Assembly: GCF_010470665.1 (NCBI RefSeq)
Contig: NZ_VOPZ01000001.1
Coordinates: 62,001 to 126,000 of the forward strand
Source of the DNA: Desulfovibrio sp. JC022
Lineage (GTDB): Bacteria > Desulfobacterota > Desulfovibrionia > Desulfovibrionales > Desulfovibrionaceae
Length of the DNA stretch: 64,000 nucleotides
Direction: 5' to 3'
The notes beneath the pieces were generated by a model. That model was not told the origin of the DNA. It saw only the letters and a list, made by a program, of their open reading frames with translations, and ran no database searches. Positions 9,778 through 16,889 of the stretch are shown piece after piece. The translations under genes and the position numbers were made by a program. How positions within the stretch are numbered: the stretch's first letter is position 1; every line of letters begins with the position of its first letter.

Positions 9778-9797
9778 GAGTCGAATTGCAGCCGTTA

Positions 9798-10301
9798 TTA
9801 TTGCAGCGGCTTATCATCCTTTTTGTCTTCCACTTCCACATCAATGACATCATGGTCATCAATGCGTCGTTTGGGCTGTTCCTGATTGGTCCAGGCGGTG
9901 AATTCTGAATTATGGTGGACCACATGGATATTGGGATTGTTCTTCATATTTTCAAACTGGGATCTGAGCATGCGTTTGAAATAATTGCGGGTGAGGGGGA
10001 AAAGGATGAGTAGGCCGAATATATCGGTCATGAAGCCCGGTGTGAGCAGGACCAGTCCGGCCAGAAATATAAGTACCGCGTCGAGTATGTCCTCGGCGGG
10101 CATGATGCCTTTATTCAGGTTTTCCTGCACTTTTTGCATGGTGGCTACGCCTTGCGATTTGGCAAGGGCCGCACCGACAAAGGCGGTCAGCAGACAGAGG
10201 GCAATGGCATTGAGGGTCCCGATTTCAGAACCGATCTGTACCAGAATGTAGAGATCGATCAGGGGAATGAGTACAAAACCCAGAAAAATCTTAGCGAACA
10301 T
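9798..10301 (-). CDS. fxsA: FxsA family membrane protein
   Basis: 167 aa. FxsA proteins are small inner-membrane proteins, named for suppression of F exclusion of phage T7 in E. coli; their molecular role is unclear. The N-terminal half shows the family's hydrophobic segments (FAKIFLGFVLIPLIDLYILV, LNAIALCLLTAFVGAALA, LIFLAGLVLLTPGFMTDIFG), with the typical LTPGFMTDIFGLLI motif, then a polar tail ending in an acidic-basic stretch DVEVEDKKDDK. GGGAG lies 5 bases before the ATG. Downstream of the TSUP transporter with a 26 bp gap, so probably cotranscribed with it. Confidence 0.88.
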   Translation of the reverse strand: MFAKIFLGFVLIPLIDLYILVQIGSEIGTLNAIALCLLTAFVGAALAKSQGVATMQKVQENLNKGIMPAEDILDAVLIFLAGLVLLTPGFMTDIFGLLILFPLTRNYFKRMLRSQFENMKNNPNIHVVHHNSEFTAWTNQEQPKRRIDDHDVIDVEVEDKKDDKPLQ

Positions 10302-10327
10302 TTAATCTCCCGTGCTTAATTTCATAG

Positions 10328-11068
10328 TTAGACGTTCTGGAATATAAGCATCAATCCCATGATGACAAGCAGTACCATGACGATTCTGCGGTAAAAATCC
10401 TCCGAAAGCAGTCCGGAAATCATGCCGCCTGCCAATGTTCCCATCACAATGGGCAGGGTGGAAGCCAGAAAGAGCTTAAAAATATAAATGGTGGTCAGCC
10501 CGCTTAAGAGATGGCCGACGGCTGCCATTATGCCTGCGGCCATGAAAAAGCTGACCAGAGTTGCCTTGAAGCTGTCTTTGTCCCAATCGCGAAGAGAAGT
10601 GTATATGATGGTAGGCGGGCCTCCTGCGCTGACTGCGGCGGCTATGGCTCCGGTCATGAATCCTGAAAGATATCCCCATTTGTCACTGATATTCAATTTG
10701 ATTGGTTTGGCGATAAGTGAATATGCTGCGAATCCGGCGATGAGGAGGCCAAGAAACAAACGGATATAGTCGCCATTAACTTCTTTTAGCATCATAGTCC
10801 CAAAAACAGATCCGGGCACGCTGCCGATGATGAGGGGAAGTATTTTGTTGCGATCAAGGCTTTTGCGCAGTTTGTAGGTCATGTTCAGGTTGATGAAAAT
10901 CCCGCAAAGCGTACACACCGGTACTGCGATTTTAATATCAACAACATAGGCCAGCAAGGGCATGGCGATGAGGGCGCAACCGAATCCGGTTAATCCCTGC
11001 ATGAGTCCGGCAATGAAAAAAATAGCGGGGACTAATACAAATGGAGACATGATCATTAATGGAGACAT
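10328..11068 (-). CDS. TSUP (TauE/SafE) family transporter
   Basis: 246 aa, about eight hydrophobic segments in two homologous halves, each with the family's glycine-rich signature (GLMQGLTGFGCALIAMPLLAY in the first, GYLSGFMTGAIAAAVSAGGPP in the second). TSUP proteins move sulfite, sulfoacetate, thiosulfate or other sulfur-containing or organic anions across the inner membrane. It begins 54 bp after the TusA-like reading frame at 11123-11347 on the same strand. TusA-like sulfur carriers are repeatedly found with TSUP and YeeE/YedE transporters, which points to a sulfur (or selenium) anion as substrate. The ribosome binding site (AGGATT) is weak. Confidence 0.85.
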   Translation of the reverse strand: MSPLMIMSPFVLVPAIFFIAGLMQGLTGFGCALIAMPLLAYVVDIKIAVPVCTLCGIFINLNMTYKLRKSLDRNKILPLIIGSVPGSVFGTMMLKEVNGDYIRLFLGLLIAGFAAYSLIAKPIKLNISDKWGYLSGFMTGAIAAAVSAGGPPTIIYTSLRDWDKDSFKATLVSFFMAAGIMAAVGHLLSGLTTIYIFKLFLASTLPIVMGTLAGGMISGLLSEDFYRRIVMVLLVIMGLMLIFQNV

Positions 11069-11122
11069 GGGGGAATCCTTGTCATGATGAACTGCATGTG
11101 CGCAGTTGAAAGAGAGTGAAAA

Positions 11123-11347
11123 TTATTTTTTGCGTAAAGTCAGCAGGATGAGATTGTCGTGGATAGGTTCTTCGGCAATGATTTCAGATTTTCTGACCTT
11201 ACAGATAATATCAATGTTGGATCGCTGGTCCGGGCGGATTTCCAGCTTGACGGTTTTGCCGGATTGGATGCTTTGAAGGCGTGAACTCACCTCCTTAAAT
11301 CCTGTTCAGCAATCTCTCCAGCAGATGACAGTGTTGTTGTTATTCAT
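11123..11347 (-). CDS. Candidate TusA-like selenoprotein with in-frame TGA (Sec14)
   Basis: 74 codons with one TGA at codon 14 (11306-11308). Read through, the product starts MNNNNTVICWRDC-U and ends NLILLTLRKK. Its layout follows TusA/SirA sulfur carriers: strand, catalytic Cys, helix, strand, helix, two strands. From Cys13 to the conserved Gly30 is 17 residues, as from the catalytic Cys to Gly in E. coli TusA, and Val20, Leu24, Ile27 and Gln28 fall at matching positions. Sec replaces the Pro of the CPxP motif. A stem-loop starts just after the TGA (see the SECIS entry). The TSUP transporter downstream fits a sulfur-relay role. Against it: no ribosome binding site before the ATG, which abuts the rpsA terminator. 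Alternatives are a pseudogene, or a 54-codon ORF from the GTG at 11287, which would lack the catalytic strand and Cys. Confidence 0.5.
11266..11302 (-). promoter_or_regulatory. Candidate bacterial SECIS stem-loop
   Basis: Three bases after the TGA, an outer GGAT/ATCC pair encloses AAGG/CCTT and GTG/CAC, closed by the four-base loop AGTT, which contains the GU expected of bacterial SECIS loops. The loop lies 18 nt after the TGA, within the spacing bacterial SelB elements use. The 5' side also contains AAGGAGGTGA, a perfect Shine-Dalgarno match with no start codon at the right distance after it. Recognised by eye, not by a covariance model. Confidence 0.4.
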
Positions 11348-11355
11348 AATAAAAT

Positions 11356-11395
11356 AAAAAAAGGCCGGACATTCCCAAAAGAATGTCCGGCCTTT
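11356..11395 (-). terminator. Terminator of rpsA
   Basis: A 15 bp perfect stem (AAAGGCCGGACATTC and its complement) followed on the minus strand by a seven-T run. The TusA-like ATG begins about 10 bases after it, so that gene needs read-through or a promoter inside this region. Confidence 0.92.
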
Positions 11396-11402
11396 GGAAT
11401 GA

Positions 11403-12914
11403 CTATTTTTTGTTTTTCAGGGCTGCCTGAAGCTTGTCACCGAGCAGGCCGCCGAAACCGCCGGAGCCACCGGAGGTGGAGGAAGTTCTGGGAGCGGATT
11501 TGCGGGGTGCAGACTTTTTGGGAGCAGACTTGGTGTATTCTTTCCAGTCATTATCTCCGTCAGCCTTCTGTGCGTCACCTGCGGTGAGGGTCACCTTGCG
11601 GTCAGAGGTGTTGATCTCTTCGATGGAGATGGTCACCTTGTCGCCGGGCTTGAGTGCTTCCAGCTCGGCCTGTTTGCCGGAGCGGGTGATGCGGGACATG
11701 GGCAGCAGGCCGGTGATTCCGGGAGCGAGGTTGATGAAGATACCGAACTCAGCGCGGTTCTCAACAGTTCCTTCTACTTCCTGACCAACCTTGAAACTGT
11801 CTTCCATATCCATCCAAGGATCACCGGCAGCGTCTTTCATGGACAGACCGATACGGCGTTTGACCGGATCAATGTCCTTGACCATGACGGCAATTTCCTG
11901 ACCGGGGGAAACTTCGTCTTCCGGTTTGTGAACGCGCTTGGTGTAGCTCATTTCGGAAATGTGCACGAGGCCTTCAATGCCGGGTGCGATTTCAACGAAA
12001 GCACCGAAATCAGCACAGCGTACAACTGTACCGCTGATTTTGTCTCCGGCCTTGAATTTGTCACCAACTTCATCCCAGGGGTCAGCCTGAAGCTGCTTGA
12101 GGGACAGGCCGATTTTGAGGCCTTTGCCGTCTTTGCGCGGCTCCATGGCAAGGATGCGTACGGTTACTTCATCACCGGGCTGGACGATGTCTTCCGGCTT
12201 GGCGGAGCGGGACCAGCTCAGTTCGGAAACGTGAACCATTCCTTCTACGCCGGGTGCTAGTTCAACAAATGCGCCGAAAGGCATCAGCTTAGTGACTTTA
12301 CCTTCGAGGACTGCATCTGGTTGAACATCCTGAACAAACTGTTCGCGGACTTTTTCCTGTTCCTGTTCGAGAAGAACTCTTCTGGAAACAACGATGTTGC
12401 GACCGTTTTCTTCGAACTTGATGACCTGAAAATTGTGGGTGCTGCCAACAAAAGCTTCAGCATCTTCGACAAAGGATGTGTCGATCTGGCTGACCGGGCA
12501 GAACACTTTGCGGTGCATCATTTTTACTCTGAAACCGCCTTTGCAGGTTTCTGCAACCTTGCCTTCGACCGGGACTTTGTTCTCGTATGCTTCACGAAGC
12601 ATATTGAGACCGCCCGCGCCGGACATGGCTTTGGAAAGAACGATTTCATTGTTGTTCATGGAGATAACGTAGAGTTCCACGCTGTCTCCATCTTTAACAG
12701 TCAGTTCGCCTTCTTCATCGGTCAGTTCATCGCGGTCGACAACTCCGTCTACCTTGGACCCGGTGTCAACAAACACGGAATCTTTGGTGATGGAAATGAC
12801 GGTTCCTTTGATCTGGTCTCCGACCTGAAGGTTGTCGTTGGATTCGGACTGGAAGGCTTCAAACAGTTCGGCAAAGTTCTCTTCGCCATTTGTTTCCAAG
12901 TTTTTCTCGGACAT
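11403..12914 (-). CDS. rpsA: 30S ribosomal protein S1
   Basis: 503 aa from the ATG at 12914, which has AGGAGA nine bases upstream; the longer reading to 12953 lacks a site. Five S1 RNA-binding domains can be followed (starting near GDQIKGTVISITKDSVFVD, VPVEGKVAETCKGGFRV, DAVLEGKVTKLMPFGAFVEL, GDKISGTVVRCADFGAFVEI and GQEVEGTVENRAEFGIFINL), one fewer than the six of E. coli S1. The repeated ELAPGVEGMVHVSELSW/EIAPGIEGLVHISEMSY segments are typical of S1 proper. The last 50 residues are a Lys/Ala/Pro/Ser tail (APKKSAPRKSAPR) ending in a Gly-rich stretch. S1 binds mRNA on the small subunit during initiation. Confidence 0.95.
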   Translation of the reverse strand: MSEKNLETNGEENFAELFEAFQSESNDNLQVGDQIKGTVISITKDSVFVDTGSKVDGVVDRDELTDEEGELTVKDGDSVELYVISMNNNEIVLSKAMSGAGGLNMLREAYENKVPVEGKVAETCKGGFRVKMMHRKVFCPVSQIDTSFVEDAEAFVGSTHNFQVIKFEENGRNIVVSRRVLLEQEQEKVREQFVQDVQPDAVLEGKVTKLMPFGAFVELAPGVEGMVHVSELSWSRSAKPEDIVQPGDEVTVRILAMEPRKDGKGLKIGLSLKQLQADPWDEVGDKFKAGDKISGTVVRCADFGAFVEIAPGIEGLVHISEMSYTKRVHKPEDEVSPGQEIAVMVKDIDPVKRRIGLSMKDAAGDPWMDMEDSFKVGQEVEGTVENRAEFGIFINLAPGITGLLPMSRITRSGKQAELEALKPGDKVTISIEEINTSDRKVTLTAGDAQKADGDNDWKEYTKSAPKKSAPRKSAPRTSSTSGGSGGFGGLLGDKLQAALKNKK

Positions 12915-12985
12915 GCTCTTGTATCTCCTGAAAGGGCAAATTGATCCCGGCAAGGTAGGTTTTTTATAGTGCCGTGGACAATGGG

Positions 12986-13014
12986 AACCTAACGGGAAAA
13001 GGCGTAATTTTCAA
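12986..13014 (-). promoter_or_regulatory. Possible sigma-70 promoter of rpsA
   Basis: On the minus strand TTGAAA (13009-13014), 17 bases, then TAGGTT (12986-12991), about 70 bases before the S1 start codon. The -35 box is good, the -10 box only fair. Confidence 0.35.
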
Positions 13015-13034
13015 ACGATTTATTCATATATTTT

Positions 13035-13787
13035 TTATTGCGCTTTTCCGTGCCTAGCCGCGCCCAGTGCCCCGGCAAAATCAGGGTCTTCGGGAATGAG
13101 CGGTTTTATGCCTAATGACTCTTCTAACATATTGACAACGCAGGGATTGTTGGCGACCCCTCCGGCAAAGACCAGCGGTCCTTTCAATCCAACCCGGCTC
13201 AGCATATTTGTTGTGCGGCGTACGATTGATCCATGCAGCCCCAAGGCAATGTCGCGTGGATTTTTTCCCTGCGCCATGAGTGAAGTGGCTTCGGTTTCCG
13301 CAAAAACAGTACACATACTGTTGATCTGGAGCGGTTCACTACCTTCCAGCGCATAGTTTCCGAAATCTTCAATGGGAATTTGGAAAACAGTTGCGAGATG
13401 TTCCAGAAATTTCCCGGTCCCGGCAGCGCAACGGTCATTCATTTCAAATTTTGCCACCTTGCCGTTGCCGAGCAGGGAGATGGCCTTGGTGTCCTGCCCG
13501 CCGATATCCAGAATGGTCCGCGCTTCCGGGTAAAGATCCGAAATTCCCAGCGCGTATGCCTTAATCTCAGTGAGTGAAAGACATTCGCATCCGGTCAGTT
13601 CTTCGGTGACCAGTTTGCGCCCGTATCCGGTGGCGGCAATGCGTTTAAGATTTATGCCGTCCAGAATTTTATTGATCTGCGAAGATGGATCAAAAGTCGT
13701 GGGAAGTTTGCGTTTGAGGGCGATTTTATCACCATCAAGAACAACCAGTTCCATGGAACGTGATCCAATATCAATACCTGCAATCAT
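13035..13787 (-). CDS. Acyl-CoA dehydratase activator ATPase (HgdC/BadFG family)
   Basis: 250 aa of the ASKHA fold: phosphate-binding loops GIDIGSRSMELV (residues 4-15) and ILDIGGQDTKAI (92-103), and the iron-sulfur Cys residues C120 (DRCAAGTGKFLE) and C159 (SMCTVFAETE), which in this family bridge a dimer through one [4Fe-4S] cluster. These proteins couple ATP hydrolysis to injection of a low-potential electron into a dehydratase or a double-cubane cluster protein. AGGAG precedes the ATG. It lies downstream of its predicted client, separated by a terminator-like hairpin that would lower its expression relative to the client, as expected for a catalytic reductase. Confidence 0.9.
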   Translation of the reverse strand: MIAGIDIGSRSMELVVLDGDKIALKRKLPTTFDPSSQINKILDGINLKRIAATGYGRKLVTEELTGCECLSLTEIKAYALGISDLYPEARTILDIGGQDTKAISLLGNGKVAKFEMNDRCAAGTGKFLEHLATVFQIPIEDFGNYALEGSEPLQINSMCTVFAETEATSLMAQGKNPRDIALGLHGSIVRRTTNMLSRVGLKGPLVFAGGVANNPCVVNMLEESLGIKPLIPEDPDFAGALGAARHGKAQ

Positions 13788-13800
13788 GTAAACTCCTATT

Positions 13801-13833
13801 AAAAGGGGTAGATGTAAAACACCTACCCCTTTT
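13801..13833 (-). terminator. Intercistronic terminator-like hairpin
   Basis: GGGGTAG...CTACCCC flanked by AAAA and TTTT lies between the dehydratase-like gene and its activator. It can act on either strand and probably attenuates transcription into the activator gene. Confidence 0.7.
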
Positions 13834-13837
13834 AATA

Positions 13838-15115
13838 CTAAGATATAATTTCGACAAATGCTTCAACGCGGGTCTTTAATTGCTCTACATCTTCCATGCT
13901 GTAGTCTGTTTCGATTGCCAGCATGGGCACTTCGGAATCGGCAAGCGCATTTTCTACTTTGAAAGTTTCGTGGGTGTAGGGCTGGCAGAACATAAGTGAA
14001 TAATGGATTACGCCATCCACTTTGGTTTTTTCAGCCAGTTTGGTAATGTTTTCGAGCCGTTCATTGTTGGGAGTGAAGCAGGCACAGTCTATCTTCATGT
14101 AGCGGTCGCAGATTGCGTCGATCATCTCTTCCACGGTTTCGGCGGATTCATCTACCAGATCGCGGGAGTTACGGGTTCCGATGCAGGATTCTTCAGAAAC
14201 AACCACCGCGCCGGAGCTTTCCACGATGTAAGGCAGTTTCCAGTTGGGTACAGCCATTGGGCAACCTGCCAGCATGAGTCGGGGAGTTTTTTCAGGAACA
14301 ATCCCTTCATTCTTGGCAATGCGTTCTTCGATCTGGTCGCAAAGGGCGTTGATGGAGCTGGTGAAGCGCACCGGATCATCATAAAAGCTGACCTGATTGA
14401 TGAGCAGTACATCACGCCCGGAGATAGGGGTGGGCACAGCGGCGCGCAGGGTGTTCAGCCGTTGCAGGGCACGACGCTTGTCGTTGACGGTTTTGATGGA
14501 TTTCTTGAGAGTTTCAGCAGTGATCTTTTTCCCGGTCAGCTCTTCCAGCTTTTCCTTGTAGCGCATAACTTCGGCTTTCCAAAGTTCGCGGTCGGAAGCT
14601 TCCTTGCGCTGGGGGATTTCCATGACGTACATGGGAGCCATTTCACCGAATGCTTCGTAAGCTTTCTTTTTGCCGTCGCAGGTGGTCTCACCGATGATCA
14701 GGTCGCAGGATTCAGTGTAGGGACAGATCTTAGCCATCTTGAAGCCGATGAATGATTTGATCAGGGCGCAGGTATTGCGGGGCACAACGGTCTCCGCTGC
14801 CTCGGTTCCGGCATCAGCTCCGGCGCAGAGACCAACTTGGATGGCATCCACCGCAAGGGTCAGTTCTTCGGGGACAAAAACACAGAAGGTACCGATGATT
14901 TTGCGGCCTTCTTTTTGGGCATCCACCAATTCCTGAATGCGCAGTCCGTGGACTTCTGAAAGCACTAAATCCAGATATTCCATGCCCTGCAAACGGCCCT
15001 GCTGACTCATATAGATATCGCCGTAAAATTTACCCAGAACTTCCAGCAGCCCCTCATGGGCTTCAATATCGAGGTTCAGGTTTTCCCACATGTCGGTGTA
15101 CGAAGCTTTTTCCAT
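13838..15115 (-). CDS. 2-hydroxyacyl-CoA dehydratase family / double-cubane cluster-type protein
   Basis: 425 aa from ATG 15115, which has GGGAG at 8 bases; a TTG two codons upstream is less likely. The family signature is GTFCVFVPEELTLAVDA. Cys residues suited to iron-sulfur binding are C78, C97, C116, C131, C137 and C146 in the first half, with further ones later (AGCPMAVPN, SEESCIG, DCACFTPN, MFCQPYTHE). True dehydratases are alpha/beta heterodimers. Here there is one chain and one activator, as in the YjiM/YjiL pair and the double-cubane cluster protein of Carboxydothermus, which reduces small molecules rather than dehydrating acyl-CoA. No CoA transferase or amino-acid degradation gene is nearby, which favours this reading. 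The substrate is unknown. Confidence 0.8.
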   Translation of the reverse strand: MEKASYTDMWENLNLDIEAHEGLLEVLGKFYGDIYMSQQGRLQGMEYLDLVLSEVHGLRIQELVDAQKEGRKIIGTFCVFVPEELTLAVDAIQVGLCAGADAGTEAAETVVPRNTCALIKSFIGFKMAKICPYTESCDLIIGETTCDGKKKAYEAFGEMAPMYVMEIPQRKEASDRELWKAEVMRYKEKLEELTGKKITAETLKKSIKTVNDKRRALQRLNTLRAAVPTPISGRDVLLINQVSFYDDPVRFTSSINALCDQIEERIAKNEGIVPEKTPRLMLAGCPMAVPNWKLPYIVESSGAVVVSEESCIGTRNSRDLVDESAETVEEMIDAICDRYMKIDCACFTPNNERLENITKLAEKTKVDGVIHYSLMFCQPYTHETFKVENALADSEVPMLAIETDYSMEDVEQLKTRVEAFVEIIS

Positions 15116-15317
15116 GGTCAAATCTCCCGGATTTATTGTTGAAAAAGGGTCTGGCCAAACCTCTCTTGAATAAATCAGTTCCGGGGTTGCGACAAATAGA
15201 TTTAATTTATCTGTTTGAGATTAATGGATTTGTGTGGCTGATAGGTGCAATTCCTTTAGCTGGCTTTAAAGGAGCGTTTCGTATAACTCTTTGCTGCACA
15301 AAAGCGCGAGGGATAAA

Positions 15318-16889
15318 TTGAGAAAAGACGAAGCCACAGCATACGCGCGGGGATTGACCCCGGAACGGGAATTCAGCGCGGCCTATATGGATGTCCGTAA
15401 TTTGCGGGCACTGCTCCAGAAAGAACCGGAATGTGCGGATAATGAAATTGTCCACGCGGTCTCGGATGTACTTATGGAGCAACGTTACAGCTCCCAGCGC
15501 ATGTCGCAGCTGCTTTATCGGGAATGTGCCAAGGCCCTTGCCGCCATTGGTCACGGTTGCCCGGATTGTGCTGTTTCGCACTCTGCTTTGCATTTGCAGA
15601 TTCAGGCAGCTTCCAGTTGTAAAAAATATGCTGCCGTAGAAGCTTCCGGCGGGCTGGGCGTGCTGCCGTTTGAGATCCCATTGCCTGATCCCCCGGAACC
15701 GTTTTCCGGCTTTGCACCTTCTGTAAAATGGGAAGTTCTGCTCAAGAATGCCGGAGTTGTGGGCGAACCTGCCTTTTCAGGACGCAGCGCGGTCATGGAG
15801 GCGGAGGGCGAGAACCGTATTTTTGCTATTAAGATCCTGCGTAAAGGAGAAGTTCCAGAAGGATTGCATCTCGAAGGACGCTGGATGGAACGGCTTTGCA
15901 ATGAATCCGGGGCCGATAATGTCCGTTTTGATTGTCCCTGTCCGTATACCATCGGGGGGCACGTGGTTTTCAAGCTGGAAGGATTGCCAGCAGAGGCACC
16001 GGAAAATCTGCACCAAGAACTTTACGCCATGGCTTATCATGCCCACAGTGATTATTTTATTTACCCCAATGATGACCGTGAGGAGAAGCGCAGTTCAGCT
16101 GATGAAATGCTGGAAATCATGGGCCGTAATTCTTTTCTGCTGGGACAATTAGCAGGGCAGGGCGTAGTGCATGATGCGCCGATTCCCCTTTTTCATAACC
16201 GGGTGCAGGCCACCCGTCGCACGGATGAAGGCGTTTACGAATGGCGCAGGTTCGGAAGGCTGGACCGCTGGCTTGATTCCTGCCGTTACCCGAATTTCGG
16301 ACGTTCCGGTCTGCGGGATTTTGAGCATTTTCAGGTCATGAAGCCGGGGCGCGATCCCTTTTATTGGGCTATCGGGTCGCATTTCATGTCCATCCTGCTG
16401 GTGCTGGGCAGCTGGTTTCGGGCGCAGGAGCCGCAGCTTTGCGGGCTTGATGCGAATAACGAACCCATTGATGCCCGTCATCTCTTTGATGCTGATTTTT
16501 TTGAGCGTGTGGTGAAACATTGTTTCGATAAATATTACCACGGCTTCACCGGAAGAAAGTTCCATAATGAAATTGACCTGCACATCCCTGAACTGGTGCA
16601 GGATATGATTAATGAAATGGGCGTGGATCGTCACATGTTCGAATTCATGCGCGTGGTGGATCAGGAAATTTTAGAAGATGATGAGTTCCGCAAATATCTC
16701 ATCAAATGCGGCATGGAACCGGATAAGGCATATTCCATCGAAAAGAATAAAGAAGATATCCCCCTGACCACCGGGCCGCATCTCGGCGACTTCAACAGCA
16801 CCATATCATTACCGGAAATTATCGAATGGTCCGCCATGGCAGCGGGGTGCTGCATTGCTTCACGTGCTTTGGGGGATCGGTGGGGCTAG
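15318..16889 (+). CDS. SidJ-related kinase-fold (pseudokinase) protein, tentative
   Basis: 523 aa from TTG 15318, chosen for GAGGG five bases upstream; another TTG at 15291 is in frame. The N-terminal 130 residues are helical with a GCPDC motif. Next comes a kinase-like small lobe with a VAIK-type lysine (RIFAIKILRKGE, K172), then a large helical lobe with GVVHDAPIPLFHNRVQ near where a catalytic loop would be. It lacks a textbook HRD...DFG, so it is a divergent or pseudokinase fold; overall it resembles proteins related to Legionella SidJ, a kinase-fold glutamylase. This is recognition from memory, not a search. No secretion signal. Its stop codon overlaps that of pbpC on the other strand in a shared CTAG. 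Confidence 0.5.
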   Translation: MRKDEATAYARGLTPEREFSAAYMDVRNLRALLQKEPECADNEIVHAVSDVLMEQRYSSQRMSQLLYRECAKALAAIGHGCPDCAVSHSALHLQIQAASSCKKYAAVEASGGLGVLPFEIPLPDPPEPFSGFAPSVKWEVLLKNAGVVGEPAFSGRSAVMEAEGENRIFAIKILRKGEVPEGLHLEGRWMERLCNESGADNVRFDCPCPYTIGGHVVFKLEGLPAEAPENLHQELYAMAYHAHSDYFIYPNDDREEKRSSADEMLEIMGRNSFLLGQLAGQGVVHDAPIPLFHNRVQATRRTDEGVYEWRRFGRLDRWLDSCRYPNFGRSGLRDFEHFQVMKPGRDPFYWAIGSHFMSILLVLGSWFRAQEPQLCGLDANNEPIDARHLFDADFFERVVKHCFDKYYHGFTGRKFHNEIDLHIPELVQDMINEMGVDRHMFEFMRVVDQEILEDDEFRKYLIKCGMEPDKAYSIEKNKEDIPLTTGPHLGDFNSTISLPEIIEWSAMAAGCCIASRALGDRWG

